A stretch of DNA of 64,000 nt from Nymphaea colorata (Eukaryota > Streptophyta > Magnoliopsida > Nymphaeales > Nymphaeaceae). The position numbers and the translations under genes were made by a program. The stretch is from NCBI RefSeq assembly GCF_008831285.2, contig NC_045140.1:16738370-16802369 (forward strand). Direction: 5' to 3'. Under the pieces are notes generated by a model, which was not told the origin of the DNA, searched no databases, and saw only the letters and a program-made list of their open reading frames with translations. This document shows positions 50,866 through 64,000 of the stretch, one piece after another (positions within the stretch are counted from its first letter, which is position 1; every line of letters starts with the position of its first letter).

Positions 50866-53259
50866 CTACTTTGGCCCAATGTCCTTGAGAGCACAGATTT
50901 GTTCCTCACCCATAGCAGTCATAACAGTCACAACCAGGTCCTTGCCTTCACCAAATCCATCTTTGATCTACAGCAAACAGCAGAGAACTTTCAGTTTAAT
51001 TGAATTTCAACCATAGGAATCAGAATCAAGGATAAAACATGTCAAATCCTGAATGTGCTGAACTTGCTCAGAAACATCTAACAAGCAAAACCTACTTGAA
51101 TGATTGGAAACATTCTTGATTAAGCCAGACAGACCTATTATCCAGGAAGGACATCATTAAACTGACAAACAATTTCATGATACATCCACAATTTGAAGTC
51201 TAACTTATATGGAAGACCAGACCAGTGAACATACAACACTAGCATGGCAGTACAACAGATAAATGTACAGAGCATAGCAATACCGAAAATATAAAACGAC
51301 ACCAAAACCTTGTTGAAGAACACATGACAAATGGGCTAGATGAAGTAAACCATCCAGGATCACACAACAAAAGATAATAACCATGAAGGCATGAACTTGA
51401 GTAGGTGTAACTAGGAAAGCAAAGTCATTGGCAAACCTGGGCAAGCAGACTCTCATCAGTGGGGAGTCTAAGATCATCCTTCGTGCTTCCGCTGTCAGTC
51501 AGAAGGCTCACCTAGCAGACAGAGTGTATCGTCAAAGGCCATCTAGTAAGCATGACACCGTTAATTGGAAAGTTTACACGTGAATGAAAAGAATAACTAC
51601 TCACAAATCCATCTTCAGAAATGTCAATCAGTTGATAATCCGTACGATTCACATGGGGAACCTGTAATATTATATCACAAGTGTCGTGCGAATACCAGCA
51701 TCAATTTCATAAAATAGTAGATGGACTTATTTAGTTTAGAGATTATTGCAAAAAACAATGGGGTAAAAGATGAAAAGCTTACATCACAGTTATGGGAAGA
51801 AGGAACGATATCTTCGAGCTTCTTTCCATTGAAAATATCAATCCCCACAAAGTGACATTTGGCATGGCCGTGCTTGCCAGTCTTAGAGGTCGAAACTTCC
51901 ACAACCTGTTTACGGAACCATCACATGAACCACCCAGAAAGTAGCATAGTCTGAATAGTTAACAAATGTGTAAATCTAACTAGAAAACAGGAAAGCTGCA
52001 TATGCAGTAATCACTTATACACAAGTCAAGCAGATTAAAGAGAACTAAATCCATAAACCTGCACAACGCAAAGATATTGAAAGGAACAAAATCCACAAAA
52101 TGGTGCACACACAGATATAACGACAGCCCGAGAGGAAACGATATCAAGAAGCACAACACATGCCAATAAATTGCTGAGAAAATTACGAACCATTTAATAA
52201 ATCACTACTGTCGCCTAGAGACTTTGCTTGTCTAAATGAAATCAAGATGTTCCCTTTATGTAGATTTAAGAATATAAAAGCAGTCAAATATCTCTCTTTT
52301 TAATGTTCAGATAAGTAAGAAAAATATGTAAATACAAATGCGACAACAAAGATTGAGGAACCACATCCACAAGCAAGAAAAAACCAAATTCACGTTAATA
52401 TAAAAGATTAAGCATCGGATCTCAAGAGAAATGACAACCAAACACATATATGACATAATATTTCACAACAGATCAGGGAACAAAACTACCAAGCCAGTGT
52501 CTCCATGCCTTCTTATTGTTATTGAACAAAATATCGAACAGCAAGCAAGTTTAATTATTTTGGTTTTTCTGTAGGACCTGCTCATAGAAGTAAAAGTAAC
52601 TAGTGATCCGTAGCAACCAGGAAAGAAGATAAGAAGAGCAACGAAAACTCCTACGAAGAATATGATAGGAACAGCCATCCAAAACTTTTGCCAGGACCCA
52701 TTTTTAATATTAAAAAACGTTTATTAAATTATACATTAAAAAGAGCTTAAAAGTTTTTTCTGCCACAGCATCGGCCACAAGATGTAATCAAACTTTTAAG
52801 CGTAGATCTGGAGGCGCGCCCATCGTATTCAAGGGACTATTTAGAGAAAACAACTTCTCCAAAAAAGTGGGAAATCGGAAAATCACGGAGCAAGATCATA
52901 ATATGCATATGCATAGATAAAATCTCCAACACAAAAGAAAAAGCACATCAAAGACCATGGACCAGAAACAGAGATATGGCATCTTTCATTAGGAACCCAC
53001 CAAAACCAAATAAATCAAAATAACAGTCCAACAATCGGCCTACGCAGAAATCTTCGCCATCAATCAGTATCCAACACCGTCAGGAATTAGCAACAAGAGT
53101 CAATCGATTGAGAGAGAGAGAGAGAGAGAGAGAAACCTTGCAAGGGCGATTCTTAATCACGATGTACCCGTTCTTGCGGATGGTGCCAGCCTGCTGAGGA
53201 TAAGTCTTCGACGCCCCAGCGTCCGCCTTCGACTCGAAGTGATGCTCCTCGTCCGACAT
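50866..53259 (-). CDS. eIF5A: Eukaryotic translation initiation factor 5A
   Basis: Five exons on the minus strand, 53137-53259, 51783-51905, 51605-51661, 51437-51511 and 50866-50967, encode 159 residues, the normal plant length. All junctions are phase 0 with GT-AG sites. eIF5A aids peptide-bond formation and elongation on the ribosome, and becomes active when a lysine is turned into hypusine. That lysine is in [12 protein letters not shown] (residue about 52). The N-terminal SH3-like part runs from about residue 20 to 84, and the OB-fold part to the end ([20 protein letters not shown], then KDIGPK). The start is [11 protein letters not shown], as in other plants. Intron 1 is long (1231 bp) and opens with a (CT)n run on the coding strand. 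The locus is single in this window. Confidence 0.96.
53108..53133 (-). repeat. (GA)n run at the start of eIF5A intron 1
   Basis: About 13 GA units (CT on the coding strand) begin three bases downstream of the intron 1 donor. Length differences here could be polymorphic but lie outside the coding sequence. Confidence 0.9.
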
Positions 53260-56200
53260 GATGATCTCTCTCTCTCTCGACAACGAAGAAGCAGACGAAG
53301 GGGAGAAGAGAAGCGATGGAAAGAGGGAGGAGCAGGTACCCTTAAACTCCAAATCAGAGAGTCGTTTCCGCCGTCAGATGAATGCAAGAGCGGACGGTGC
53401 GTATAAGAGGATGCCATGGAGGGAATTTTAGGGCTCCTCCAATTGGGTATCGGGTTCTGTTTCGGTCAACCCTCCCAATCGGATGGATAGAGATCCCCGC
53501 ATCGAATCAGATTCCTTCTTCGCTGAGGCAACCCGATTCGAAATGCAATTCAAATCGGGTTCCCACTGTCTGTTAAAATTTCAACTGGACTTGATCCACT
53601 ACCTTCACTTGGATCTACTGCAGTTCAAGAACAATATCCGGTAAGAATTCATTCTAAAAGGTGGAAAAACCGTTTCTTTGGCAAACGCAATAACAACACA
53701 AAAATGCTTCGGATCCAAATTCAGTTTGGACTTTTAATTTTATAATATTTCAGTTTTAAATTTTTGGCAGAAAAAATATGTTGAAATTAATGAAAAGTAA
53801 TCGAGAATAAACCGGTGGAAGAACCGTTTGCCTTTTGGCGGATCACAGGTTCGAATCTCTTTAGGTGCACCTTTCTTACCATGTGGTTTGATCTTCGGAG
53901 ATTCTTGGGGCGGTCGGAAAGTGTAGTATCATTCTGTGGGTGTTTGATAAGAAAATCATAGTGTTCGTGCGATTAAGAGCACAATGTTCTTATTTCAAAA
54001 AATATGATGTGATTATAAACATTTTTTTTAAAATCTAATAAGTAAACACATCACATAATCATAATATTTATTAGAATACAATACATGTACAAACATAGTG
54101 TGTTTGAAACACAAAAACATATGTATTGTGAAACCAAAAGCCTCGAAGCCAAAGGGGCTTGGTTCATACTCGCACTCCATTTTCTATAAAAGGTTGTGTT
54201 TGTTACCCTCATATCTTAGATTCAAATTCAAGGCTGCATTGAAGATGTTTGTTTTTGGAAAATCCTCAGGATCTTAGTAACGTGGATCTTAAATTCATGA
54301 TAAATCATGAATGTAAGGCCGGATGGGAGAGGGGTCCGACCTCAAATCCATGGATCTGAGATCCTAGATATGCAGTGAAACAAATACGCCCTAAAATCAA
54401 ATCCGAATTCAACTAACATAAGGTTCCACAATTATATATAATTTAGATAGATCCTTGTCAAAACTCGATCAAATATTGGAGATGGGTTTGGATTCGGTTA
54501 TGAGATTGCATCGGCGATCAGATTTGATTCTTTTGTCAATTCGTCTAAATGGACTCAGAATCGGATATTTCCATCTTCACATCCGCGTACAAATCAGACC
54601 TATGAGAATAGATGCGATTCGGCTCTCTGTTAGAACGATATCTATGAGGTGCATTTACTTTTGAAGATATCCTTTCTTGTTTTGCTGACAACATTTCCTA
54701 TAGGGCCTTGTTTTGACGGCAAAAGCAGCAAGATATCTTAAAAAATCTAATGAGAATTCAATCTACAGCCGCCAGAAATGTGAGGGTGAACCTGTTTATG
54801 GACATGAAGGGAAGAGGACAGAGAAATAGGAGGTAGAGGAGAAATAGGCAAACCTTTTCCCATCTTAACAGGGGAAAACTTTGGATAGCAAAATTTTGCT
54901 AGGAAAATTTTTTGGAAACTTTTCTAAAGTAATCGTCTACTATTTCACTCTCCGCTCTTCCAATCCTCTCACGTCCCAAGAACAATTAAGAAAAATTTGC
55001 ATTTAGAAATTTTCAATAGGAAATTCTAATATATGGAAAAGGAAAAAAATGAACTTTTTCTACTTTCATTTTATTAACATATCAAACCAACGCAGGAACC
55101 GATTCTGGCCTTTTCGTTTTGATTTACTCTCAACAGGATAGATACACCGATACAGTACGATACTCGAGAGATTGTGAAAAAATAAACCCGTGAAGTTCTC
55201 TAGCAATCTTTCTGCTAGCAATTTCTTCTTTTCCCAGCATTAAGTCTGAGAAGTAAAAAGAATCAAGCCTTGAGATCCTCCGTTATGAAATCTCAAAGCC
55301 ACCCAAGAATAGATCATCAAGTTTTGGTTTGTAAAGAATGTGAATGAATGAACAGTTGACATAAATCTAACCCACGGCATGAACGTAGTGGTTAAACAGA
55401 AAGTCATGGACCCAAATCTACAGGAGAGCTCTCAAACCATCTAACTGGAGCACAAACGAGCTTAGGATTGAATTTTAAGGCCAACCATCGAAGTGTTGAA
55501 GCTGAGAACGGCGTGCAAGTTACTTGCGGTAACTTTTTTTTGCTTATGTTGAATTGAAAACAAGCGCCTGCAACAGATGTGATAAACCAGGAACTCAAAT
55601 GGACCACGATCAGATGTCCACAGTCCACTTAGTTGTTCATTGCATCCACGTACCTGAGCGCGCAATTTGCCAGCATCTCGAAATCAAGAATTACAATAGA
55701 AGCGTTCGCTATGGCTCGCCGTCCAATATAGCAAACAGTATCAGGACGGTTAGTTAGAGCTTGTCGTCCACATTGCAAAAAATGCAAAAATCCTCGGGGG
55801 ACAATATAGACAAGGGAATTTTGTTTGGAAAAAATTTCCTCTTTTCCTGGCAGAGATAAGGGTCTAGTGTTTGAAAGGAACAATCCAAAATTGTAGGTAG
55901 CATATAAGCACCGGTCACAGGGGTTCTCGCTGCCAAAGCTTTAAGATGCTGGTCGTGGGACTCAAACTTACATATTGCTTGCAGTTTTCTCATTTTGGAA
56001 ACTAAAGAAACAGAAAGGAAGAAAAGAGGTAATTCAAGGGGCGAGGGAAGAGGTCCATGATCAAGATGCGAAATAACGGTTCTTTTTTTTACTACAGATC
56101 GATGTGCATGATGTCGGCTACCAGGTCCCGCTAGGAAAGGAGAAGCGTGAAATGTCTCCAAACTCGATCACTGCAACATCACCACTGGGATCAACGATGG

Positions 56201-56722
56201 AACTGAATTTGCATTTCGGTATTGTAGATTTATGAAATGAAACGATGCCAAGACAAAGGAAATGGGCGGCCCATACAACGGCCAAACATATTCACCGTAA
56301 ATTCAATAGAATGCTAGAAAATTTTGCACTAAAATTTACAACCTTTATGATGCGTCAGCCATTTTAAACAGGTACCAAGCTGAGAACAGAATAACTGTAA
56401 ATATGCTCACACATGCTATGTAACATTTTAATGACGGATAACCAACCACTTTCAATTAGAAACCCTTTCTTCCATATTTCAGCTACACAATCCTTCTTAA
56501 TATCAAGGTCTCCCTACGCGTAACCAAGAACGTAGCTACTGCATAACAGCAGTCCGTTCCTCCGTCCCCCAAACTTTTTAAAAAAAAAGCGACATGGAAA
56601 CAGTCACTTTGATTTCCATAACACGTAACAAATGCCATGAAAATGCCAAAAAAACTTCCATGGGATGCCAAAGACAGACTTTGGGTTTGCCACAGTGCTC
56701 ACCACCCTTAAGTCCGTTCGAT
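53260..56722. other. Intergenic region upstream of eIF5A and downstream of MTP11
   Basis: The eIF5A promoter lies in about 53.26-53.6 kb. A possible tRNA-derived SINE lies at about 53.80-53.95 kb. The rest is AT-rich without a recognised gene. A 135-codon minus-strand frame at 55754-56161 has no family resemblance. The last 150 bases or so are probably the MTP11 3' UTR. Confidence 0.5.
53800..53950 (+). mobile_element. Possible tRNA-derived SINE fragment
   Basis: The word AGGTTCGAATCTC at about 53847-53859 fits the RNA polymerase III B-box of tRNAs and tRNA-derived SINEs. It is preceded by a CCGGTGGAAGAACC stretch that could be a decayed A-box. There is no cloverleaf, so it is not a tRNA gene. 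No target-site duplication is obvious. Confidence 0.35.
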
Positions 56723-59700
56723 CTATACATGAGATTGTGCATGCTCGGGCTTATGTGTATACTCATAGTCGAGATGCACGAAAGCCCTCTCAATGTCAGG
56801 CAACTGCTCTAGCTTCTCCTGCAATGCCTCACCAATGTCATGAGCTTCCTGCAGAGGCATGTCAGCAGGCAAGACTATGTCAACCTCCACAAAGTAGTGC
56901 GAGCCAAATGTATATGCCCGGACAGTGTCAATATGCTTGATAGCTTTGTGATGATTCCAGCAGAGGTATGTAAGCTTCTGTAGGTAATCTGGTGCTGCAG
57001 CACGACCCACCAAGGAATTCACATTTTCAAGCACAGTAACAGACCATGTCCGTATGGTGTACAAAGCCAACTGCATAAGGAGACAATACAGCGAAAATGA
57101 GCAATAGAGTAGAACGAACATGCATGCGTGTGCACCATGGCCTTTGCATGTGTGTGTGTGTGTGTGTGCGTGTTGAGGGGGGAGTCCCTGGAATTTTGGG
57201 GTTTTACAGGGACTAAAGTTTTGTGCTGACACATCTCATGTCATAAATGAAAAAATCTTTTGAAGCTGACATACTGATTCAGTTGTCACTTATAAACTAC
57301 TCTTCACTCATTCCCAACCTTTTACTTTTTTGGTAAAAATGTGCTTGAGAAAGGTGCCATACTCAATCCTAATTCTAACTTACCACAATAGCACCAATGG
57401 GATCGATCCAATCATCAAAAGTGTTAGCCAGAAGGGCAGCAATGAGACCAATAACATTTGTTATGACATCAAAGAAATGATCTTGTGCATAAGCTTTAAC
57501 AATCTCATTATTGAATGATCGACAGTAGATGACAAGAAGGAGCTTCACTACAGTCACAGACACCATAATGCCAATCACCCATCGTTCTTGCTCCTTAGTC
57601 AAAGCAAACTCATTGTCCTGCAATTTAACGATGAATATGAACAACCATAGCATCATAGAATAATTACTCAGCAACATCAACCAAGAAGATTAATGTGAAA
57701 GACAGAGAAACAGCAGAAGGTTTAGAAAAGTAAAGCAGGAATTTACAGTCGTGGAAAAAAGACAAAAGCTACATAGATGATAATGCCTCAAATAGTCAAA
57801 TGTCATTAAAAGCATCTCCAGAAACAAGTTTCAATTGCCAACAAAGTAAACAGTAAATTCACAAGAAATTCATATTTCACTGTAAAGACAGAATTATTGA
57901 AATGAGCAAATTCTTCCAGCAAAGCAGAAACTAATGACATAAAAAATCTTCCCTAAAACTTATACTTACATGAGGACCTAAAACAATTAAATATTGATGC
58001 CTCTATGTTCTGAGCATACTCCCATGCCACTCCCGATATAGCTGAAACATAATCGTGGACCATAGTTGCAAATTTTGGACGTCTTCACTTTCGATCTATG
58101 ACACAAGGATAAGCTATACACCAAGTTACCAACTACATCTATGTATGATGTACTAAAAGAGATTCAGGCACCTCTCATTGACTGAAAGAACTCTGAACAT
58201 TTGTAAGTGGTGTTAAGGCATAAAACATTTTAATCAGCAACTGAAGGTCTTCATGATTTTCCCGAATTCACAAGGCCAAAAAGCTTAGTAATCCACATGC
58301 TAACATAACCATGAAGAGAATGGTATGCATTTGTTGCTTGTATCAAACATTGACAAGAACTGAAAAAGTTGTTATATCATTTTCAACAAAAATAGAGTAA
58401 CATTAGAGGTTTTTTCCTATATTCATTATGAAGGAGTAAAAGGAGAGGCTTTACTTAATTTTGTCCATAAATATGTGAAATTAAATCATCCAATGCAACA
58501 AAAATGATTCTTTAGGAAAATGTACACTTTCTTCATTTTTTTTTTTGCTAGGAATTGCTGATGAGCACTCAAGATTTATCAGCTAGAATCACCTTACCAA
58601 CTAGCTTTCATGTTTGAACACACACAAGTACAATTCGAATATAAGAAATTGAACTTGCCAAAGTAGAGAGGGTGACACTTACATCAGACAGAAGTGTGCG
58701 GACAGACTCTAAAATTATTTGCAACCCTAAGGTTGCCATGACAGAAGCAAAGACAAGGATACCCTGCAAAGATTCAAAAAATTGATAAATACAATGGAAC
58801 AATGATTACATTGCAGAATGACAGTGCATGGCCTGGTAGACCACAGATTATGAGAGAATTCTATGTTTGCAAATGGATTAATATAGAAAATACTCATCAA
58901 GTTATCAACTAATTAAGATTGCACATTTTTAAGCACTATAATCTTCTTTTCTGGGAAAATTAGACAAAAGAAAATCCTGTAATAACAAGAGGATAGCATG
59001 ATGCCCATTCATCGAGTTAACATCTTTTAAATATTGAGTACTAACAGAACAAAGAAAGAAGATGACACTAGAATTACTGTGACGATGTTCAATGAAACTT
59101 TAAACAGAAAAAGAAGCATGATTATCATAATCATAATACATGTAGATATGTTCTGTTTCTGAAAACTTAAAAACTAATAAGTGAGTAGCGAAGTATTCAC
59201 CAGTGGCTGCATCCGCTTCTTCCCAATAGGATATCGATAAGGATTTGGTGTTTGCATTGAAAATGCAGTAAACCAGAGGATAAAGCCTGACAAAAGGTCC
59301 AGAAGAGAATCCAGTGTAGATGCAATAATTGCCAACGAGCCACTCCTTACTGAAGCATAAACTTTGGCTGCAAAAAGCACCATGTTTGCGACATTTGATA
59401 TCCTTATCGCATTTTTCTCACTCCTAGCAATTTTTTCACGCTCTTCCTGAAAATATTACCAAAGTGAGATCAGGCTCAAAGGATATCAGTCTCATTTTCA
59501 AGTAAATCATATAAGCAACACAGCAAACCTTTGATAGTCCAGGAAGAAAACCACGCTCTGCCAATGTATCCATTTCGTTGAAGCCCTCCAACATCTCAAC
59601 CTGTTGCTGGTAGTACTCAGCCACCTCATTGCCAGTTTCTAGGGTAAAACAAAAATCTATCAGAAAATATCTAAAACGTGTATCTGAGGAAGATTCAAAT

Positions 59701-60877
59701 GCTCAATACTAAGGTGACATGTTCAGGCAGGCACTATATGACATACAAAGTGATGCAGATACCAGTGTTGGTGCCTGAACAGATTTCTCACGATACGCTT
59801 TGTTTCACAAGAAACCACAAAACAGATGCAATTTTACAATTTTTAAGCCACTATTACATCCATATTAAAGGCCTTTGAATGACCCGTCACAGGCACACAC
59901 TCGAAAATTTAGATTCTGTAACTGGAAAGGAGTAACAAGATTCCGTTTGTGGAAGAAGATACTCATCAATATCTGAAAAAAACTTATAACCCGTACACCT
60001 ACAATAAGCCTTCAGATTTATTACATATACATTTCACCTTAGTTTATCAAAACCTGCCAATCTGCACTCGCCCAAAATGAAATGGCTTCCGTAGTATCAA
60101 AGGTTGTCAGAATCTATCTCTCGTCCTCGCAAACTCATTCCCCGTTATTTCCACTGAATGATAATAATCAGAACTCGATAATATCAGTTTAAACGACTTC
60201 AATATATTCGTCCAATCACACCGTTTTGTCAAAGTGGAAAGGGCTAAAAAGCGATATTCTGTCAGACTAGGAGCTCAAAGCAAGACCAACGTCTCACAGA
60301 ACGTAAATTAATATATAAGCATGACAAACAGAAGCAACATATCCGACCACCTATCTTCTTACATAAAAGAACAAGCAGAAAGAGAACCCAACGATCTAAA
60401 CGCGCAAGGATCCAGGAAACAAAAGCAGCGCCGTACCGTGAACGAAATACCGAAGTTCAGAAAGATATACGATCACTAATTAAGACCGCAATCTAAGCAA
60501 CAAAAAGCATGTAGTCCTAAATAGGACAAAGCTTTTCACGATCGCAAAAAACAAAGCAAAAGGAAGTGAGAAGAAGGAGACTGAGTGGGTACTACTAACT
60601 AACCCACTCGAATAGGCAACACCGCAAAGAAACAGACAAGAAAAAGGAACGGCAAACAGCAGGAAATTCAAGGGGAAAAAAAAGGGAGGGAAAAGAAACA
60701 AAACTCACTGAGGACCCCGAGGCAATCATGGAGGCCGCCGGAAGGCTTCTCTGGAAGTTCCGACCTCTGAAACCCGTCAAAGTTCAGCCGCCACGATTCC
60801 TCCCGCCTCCCACCGTTCTCCGGCAGCAGGAGCTCAGAGCCGCCAGAATCTCCGCCGTTTCCCGCCGGCTCCGCCAT
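56723..60877 (-). CDS. MTP11: Manganese CDF transporter, MTP11-like
   Basis: Six exons on the minus strand, 60709-60877, 59529-59638, 59201-59446, 58683-58763, 57384-57617 and 56723-57070, encode 395 residues, essentially the family length. It is a cation diffusion facilitator that moves Mn2+ out of the cytosol; plant MTP11 acts in Golgi or pre-vacuolar compartments (family knowledge). The protein has an acidic soluble N-terminus up to about residue 120, then membrane helices. The Mn-CDF signature is complete: DSLLD in TM2 ([13 protein letters not shown]) and DHFFD in TM5 ([12 protein letters not shown]). It also has [14 protein letters not shown] and a cytosolic C-terminal domain ([39 protein letters not shown]). 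Exon 1 joins exon 2 in phase 1 (A/AA). Intron 1 is 1070 bp. Introns 3-5 are also long (302-1065 bp). Confidence 0.95.
57149..57168 (-). repeat. (GT)n run in MTP11 intron 5
   Basis: About ten TG units inside the intron between exons 5 and 6. Confidence 0.9.
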
Positions 60878-60879
60878 TA

Positions 60880-63800
60880 TGCTCCAGCTACACGAGAGAG
60901 AGAGAGAGAGAGAATATGCAAAGAAGAAACGGCGCTGGGTACCGGTAGCGTCTTTCTACACCCCCAAGGAAATATTGTGAATGCGAAGGAAAAGGAAAAT
61001 TATAGACCAAATAAACGTCTAAACGGTGGAGTACTCCTTAGAACACCCACGCGTCAAGCCAAGCAATGTTGCTGCCACTTTACATGATTTTAGGAGCGCG
61101 CGACAACGTGGACAATTTTAGTTGGGGAGATTGACCTACAAATGAAAAACATTTTGTAAGAATTTTCAATTAACAGGAAAAAGAAAAAGAAAGAAAAGGT
61201 CTCCGTTACGTTAGGTGGTTGGAGGGCAAAGGCTCTTCCACCTCCAAGGTCCTGGTACTCGTATCATGACGTGGACGGTCGATGCTTTCGCAGGAGGCCA
61301 CGTGTACGGTCCCTAACTCTTTCCAGCAGCCACCATAATTCTGTTCAACTTTCCGGACTCTGGCGGGATCCATGCCCGGATCGCATCTGTAAGCTAAACC
61401 AGATTCATGCTAATTCTAAACCCACCTTCGGTCTGGAACGGGACAACGGATCATGTACGAAAGGCAAAACGGACGACACAGTCCGATCCGTTTTGCCTTT
61501 CCTTACTTTTGATTTGGATCTGGTGACGGAACCACTATTATCCAGCTCGACTCGTATCTACAACGCCATGAGGCGAAAACAAATGGCGGGCTCCAGAACG
61601 AGGAATGTGTGGATTGGATTCGGTTCAAACTCTCCTTTCGTCTTCTCCAAGATCAAATTATTGAAACACCCTCGCATGCGCAGCCGTGCGAAGGCCATGC
61701 GTCGTGCTTGTGGCAGCTCGTGGATCCCCCTCGCCCCAGGCCCACGGATGGGTCGGGTCGGGTCGTTCCGACTGAAGAGAGAGGTCCAGGTCCAATCATG
61801 TGAAAAGGGAAATAGGTCGAATAAAAAAAAAAAAAAAAAAAGTCACATGGTCGTGATGGGCTACATAATTAATATCAATACGTCCTAATCCCCATAAATA
61901 AATTAACTGCATATTACAGTACAACAAAGAACTACGTATGCGAGTCAACGATGACGCCTATAAATATCAACGCTTCCTGTAGGTTTAGTACCACGATAAA
62001 AAAAAAAATGAAAGAATTCAGAGGAGGCAAATGACAAAAGGTGAAGTATACATGGAATGATTTGCTAACGTCAGCAGGTCCACGAAGCCGGATCAAGATT
62101 TGGATTCGGATCCAAAAGCTGAATAACATGTCGGAATTTTTAATATGGTTTCAAAGTATCATTTTTCAAAAAAGTTTATATGTAATTTTTAAAAAAAAAT
62201 TTATTATATGTACATTTTTTAAATTTTATTTTTGAAGTGGCGCCAAGCTGGTCCCATTGGGCCATTTCCTTTTGGAAGATAATGCCTCGGCTCTACGGTT
62301 TGATGCTTATCCACACCCCCAATCATGTCGTGAACTTGGATGGGTCCCACGATCCCATCTTACTTTTCTTGAGAGACCCCAAATCGTTTGGTGGTGTGGA
62401 CGAAATAAGATGATGCATGATATCCTCGGAATGGAAAAGTAGAACACAAACTTGTATCTTTTCGATCGATAGGAAATCTTGTGCAATTATGGCATCGCTA
62501 TTAGGCAAAGTAACTGTCTCCGCATTTCTTGTCATATGTCAAATCAATCCCCATCTCCTTCGGCCCTACCATTTAATAAGTGAAAGAAAGCCAATACCCA
62601 CCTACTTTTCTGACGTAAGTAATAAAGAACCCGCATTAGATGTTTGTTTAGTTTGATAACGAATTGCACCATCTCTCGGCCTATTGAGTGATTTACGTAA
62701 CCGAAGAAAAGGCTCTTGGAGTTGGATGTGTGGAACGGTCTTCTCAATTTTGTTATAAATGACATCTTTTGGGTTGTCTTTTTCTAAAGAAAAGGTTTGC
62801 AATGGGCGAAAATGACCGACACGTCGCTTTAAAATGCGCGTTTAATGAGACAAAAAGAAACTCATAATGGTTGGTGCAGTAGACACGACCTTCGGCCACT
62901 AATCGAGATAAGGTTTGCTACACACAAACAGAAGATGGTGGACTCTTGCCTGCTCACTGCCGGGCTCCTTAGCCGCAGAAGGTCATCTGAGATTGACACC
63001 GGACTTTTAGTTTCTCTCCACTTCAAACAAAAATGGACGTTGCCGCGTTGGTTTAGTCATTTACTTTCAAAGCACCACCATTGTTCTTCCTAAACACGGT
63101 AAAACTTGGAAACGAAAGACGCATAGACCTCAAGACTGTATGAACTTCTGCTCAAGCAAGTACGACAAGAAAGAATATTCTTTTCAAGTAGCTTCATTAT
63201 TTGATCTTATTAACTCAGTTTAGGTTGTTGACAGCAAGGTTAAATTAATGGAAAAGTCGTCCTAATGTCAAGGGACTAGGGGGAAAAGGTATATATGAAA
63301 TATCAAAAAGTCCAACTGGCTTTTTCTCATTCCCAGAAATTTAGGGGTGTTTTCATAGATTATATGATACGTAAATCTCGTGATACATCAGTCTACATGT
63401 TTGTTGCGTGCCATGAATCTGTCTTCTTGTTTGTTCACGTTTTAGCTTATAAATGAGTGCCAGGCACTGGGAAAGAGAAAAAGGAAGGAAAGGACTTGGA
63501 GAGGTCTTCAAAGGAACGATACTCACCAAAAGTAGGGTAGGACGTCTTATGCTAATAGAAAGTCAAACAAACCAAATCTCCTCTCTGGACCCAAATCCAG
63601 GGTATGAATGCTACTTTCATCCAGATTAGACAATATACAGCATCTGTCACACACACATGCGGATGCAAACAGTTTGTGAGGTTATAATTTATACCGTAGA
63701 CACGCCAGGGACTCCATGCGTTATAATTTATAAATGAATATCGGGTGTGAAGTGCGTTAAGTATATTCATCCATTGCTTTAGAGTTACTCCTGTCCGATA

Positions 63801-64000
63801 CATCCAAGACATGCTTCCTTTGAAAGATGACCCTACCTATCAAACGCTACCCAAAGAGGAAATAGGTACGACGATCAAGGATCAGGTTGTACCACTGCTC
63901 GTGTCTCAAGAATCACATTCGGTGGAGTGCAGTTGACGGCTATGACATAGGCTTCCGACCATCCCACAGCTAAGTTCTTCGCGCTTCCGGTATCTTTCTG
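60880..64000. other. Intergenic region at the right end
   Basis: It contains the MTP11 promoter, a 15-bp perfect inverted repeat at 61459-61501 and an A-run near 61822-61840. An open frame of 205 codons at 61271-61888 is low in structure and without family resemblance. It is not called as a gene. No gene is recognised in 62-64 kb. Confidence 0.5.
61459..61501. repeat. 15-bp perfect inverted repeat (hairpin)
   Basis: GAAAGGCAAAACGGA at 61459-61473 is the exact reverse complement of TCCGTTTTGCCTTTC at 61487-61501, with a 13-base loop. It lies in a GC-richer patch inside the unassigned 61.2-61.9 kb open region. The role is unknown. Confidence 0.85.

Noticed and set aside
55754-56161. Open frame of 135 codons on the minus strand between eIF5A and MTP11
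   Set aside because: No domain or family resemblance and no splice context. Kept only as a note.
6556-60877. A metal-handling gene cluster (HMA proteins plus MTP11)
   Set aside because: The genes are 35-54 kb apart with unrelated genes between them, and the HMA domains lack the metal-binding cysteines. No cluster is supported.
61271-61888. Open frame of 205 codons on the plus strand
   Set aside because: It begins at a GTG, has mixed composition, no recognised domain, and overlaps a perfect hairpin and an A-run. A chance frame is likely.
1-64000. CRISPR arrays, operons, rRNA or intact tRNA genes
   Set aside because: None were seen. The only tRNA-like signal (about 53.85 kb) is a lone B-box without a cloverleaf.

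Overview
This is nuclear DNA from a flowering plant. It has spliced genes with GT-AG introns, long AT-rich spacers, (CT)n, (TA)n and (GA)n microsatellites, and plant-specific families such as HMA/CaaX proteins, a CYP71-type P450, an NDR1/HIN1-like LEA-2 protein and a Mn-CDF transporter. It also carries decayed retroelements and a piece of plastid DNA. I cannot place the species from the sequence alone.

Layout. The left third (about 1-28 kb) is gene-poor. Two related genes on the minus strand, about 12.5 kb apart, encode small isoprenylated HMA-fold proteins (6.56-8.34 and 20.86-22.13 kb). Both lack the metal-binding cysteines of the HMA domain. Between them lie a LINE-like remnant, a broken Ty1/Copia fossil and a GC/CT-rich stretch that may be an unrecognised transcribed locus. 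A nuclear copy of the plastid rpoC1-rpoC2 junction lies at about 26.06-26.62 kb.

The central part carries a PFK2-type 6-phosphofructokinase (28.5-31.1 kb, +), a DUF2431/BMT5-like methyltransferase-fold gene (32.1-34.1 kb, -) with a decayed copy of its second exon inside intron 1, and a CYP71-family P450 (36.2-38.0 kb, -). The P450 is followed by about 5 kb of old local duplications: a tandem repeat of 0.9-1.0 kb, three diverged copies of another segment, and two LTR-like units.

The right part carries an intronless LEA-2/NHL membrane protein (45.5-46.4 kb, +), a five-exon eIF5A gene (50.9-53.3 kb, -) and a six-exon MTP11-like manganese transporter (56.7-60.9 kb, -).

The eight genes are ordinary unlinked plant genes: glycolysis, translation, Mn transport, oxidation chemistry, membrane/stress, RNA modification and HMA-like adaptors. 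I see no operon-like or pathway cluster and no new multi-gene system. All exon boundaries were placed by eye from reading frame, GT-AG sites and recalled family sequences. The most noteworthy items are the paired cysteine-less HMA/CaaX genes, one with a coding minisatellite, the plastid-derived insert and the duplicated exon inside an intron.
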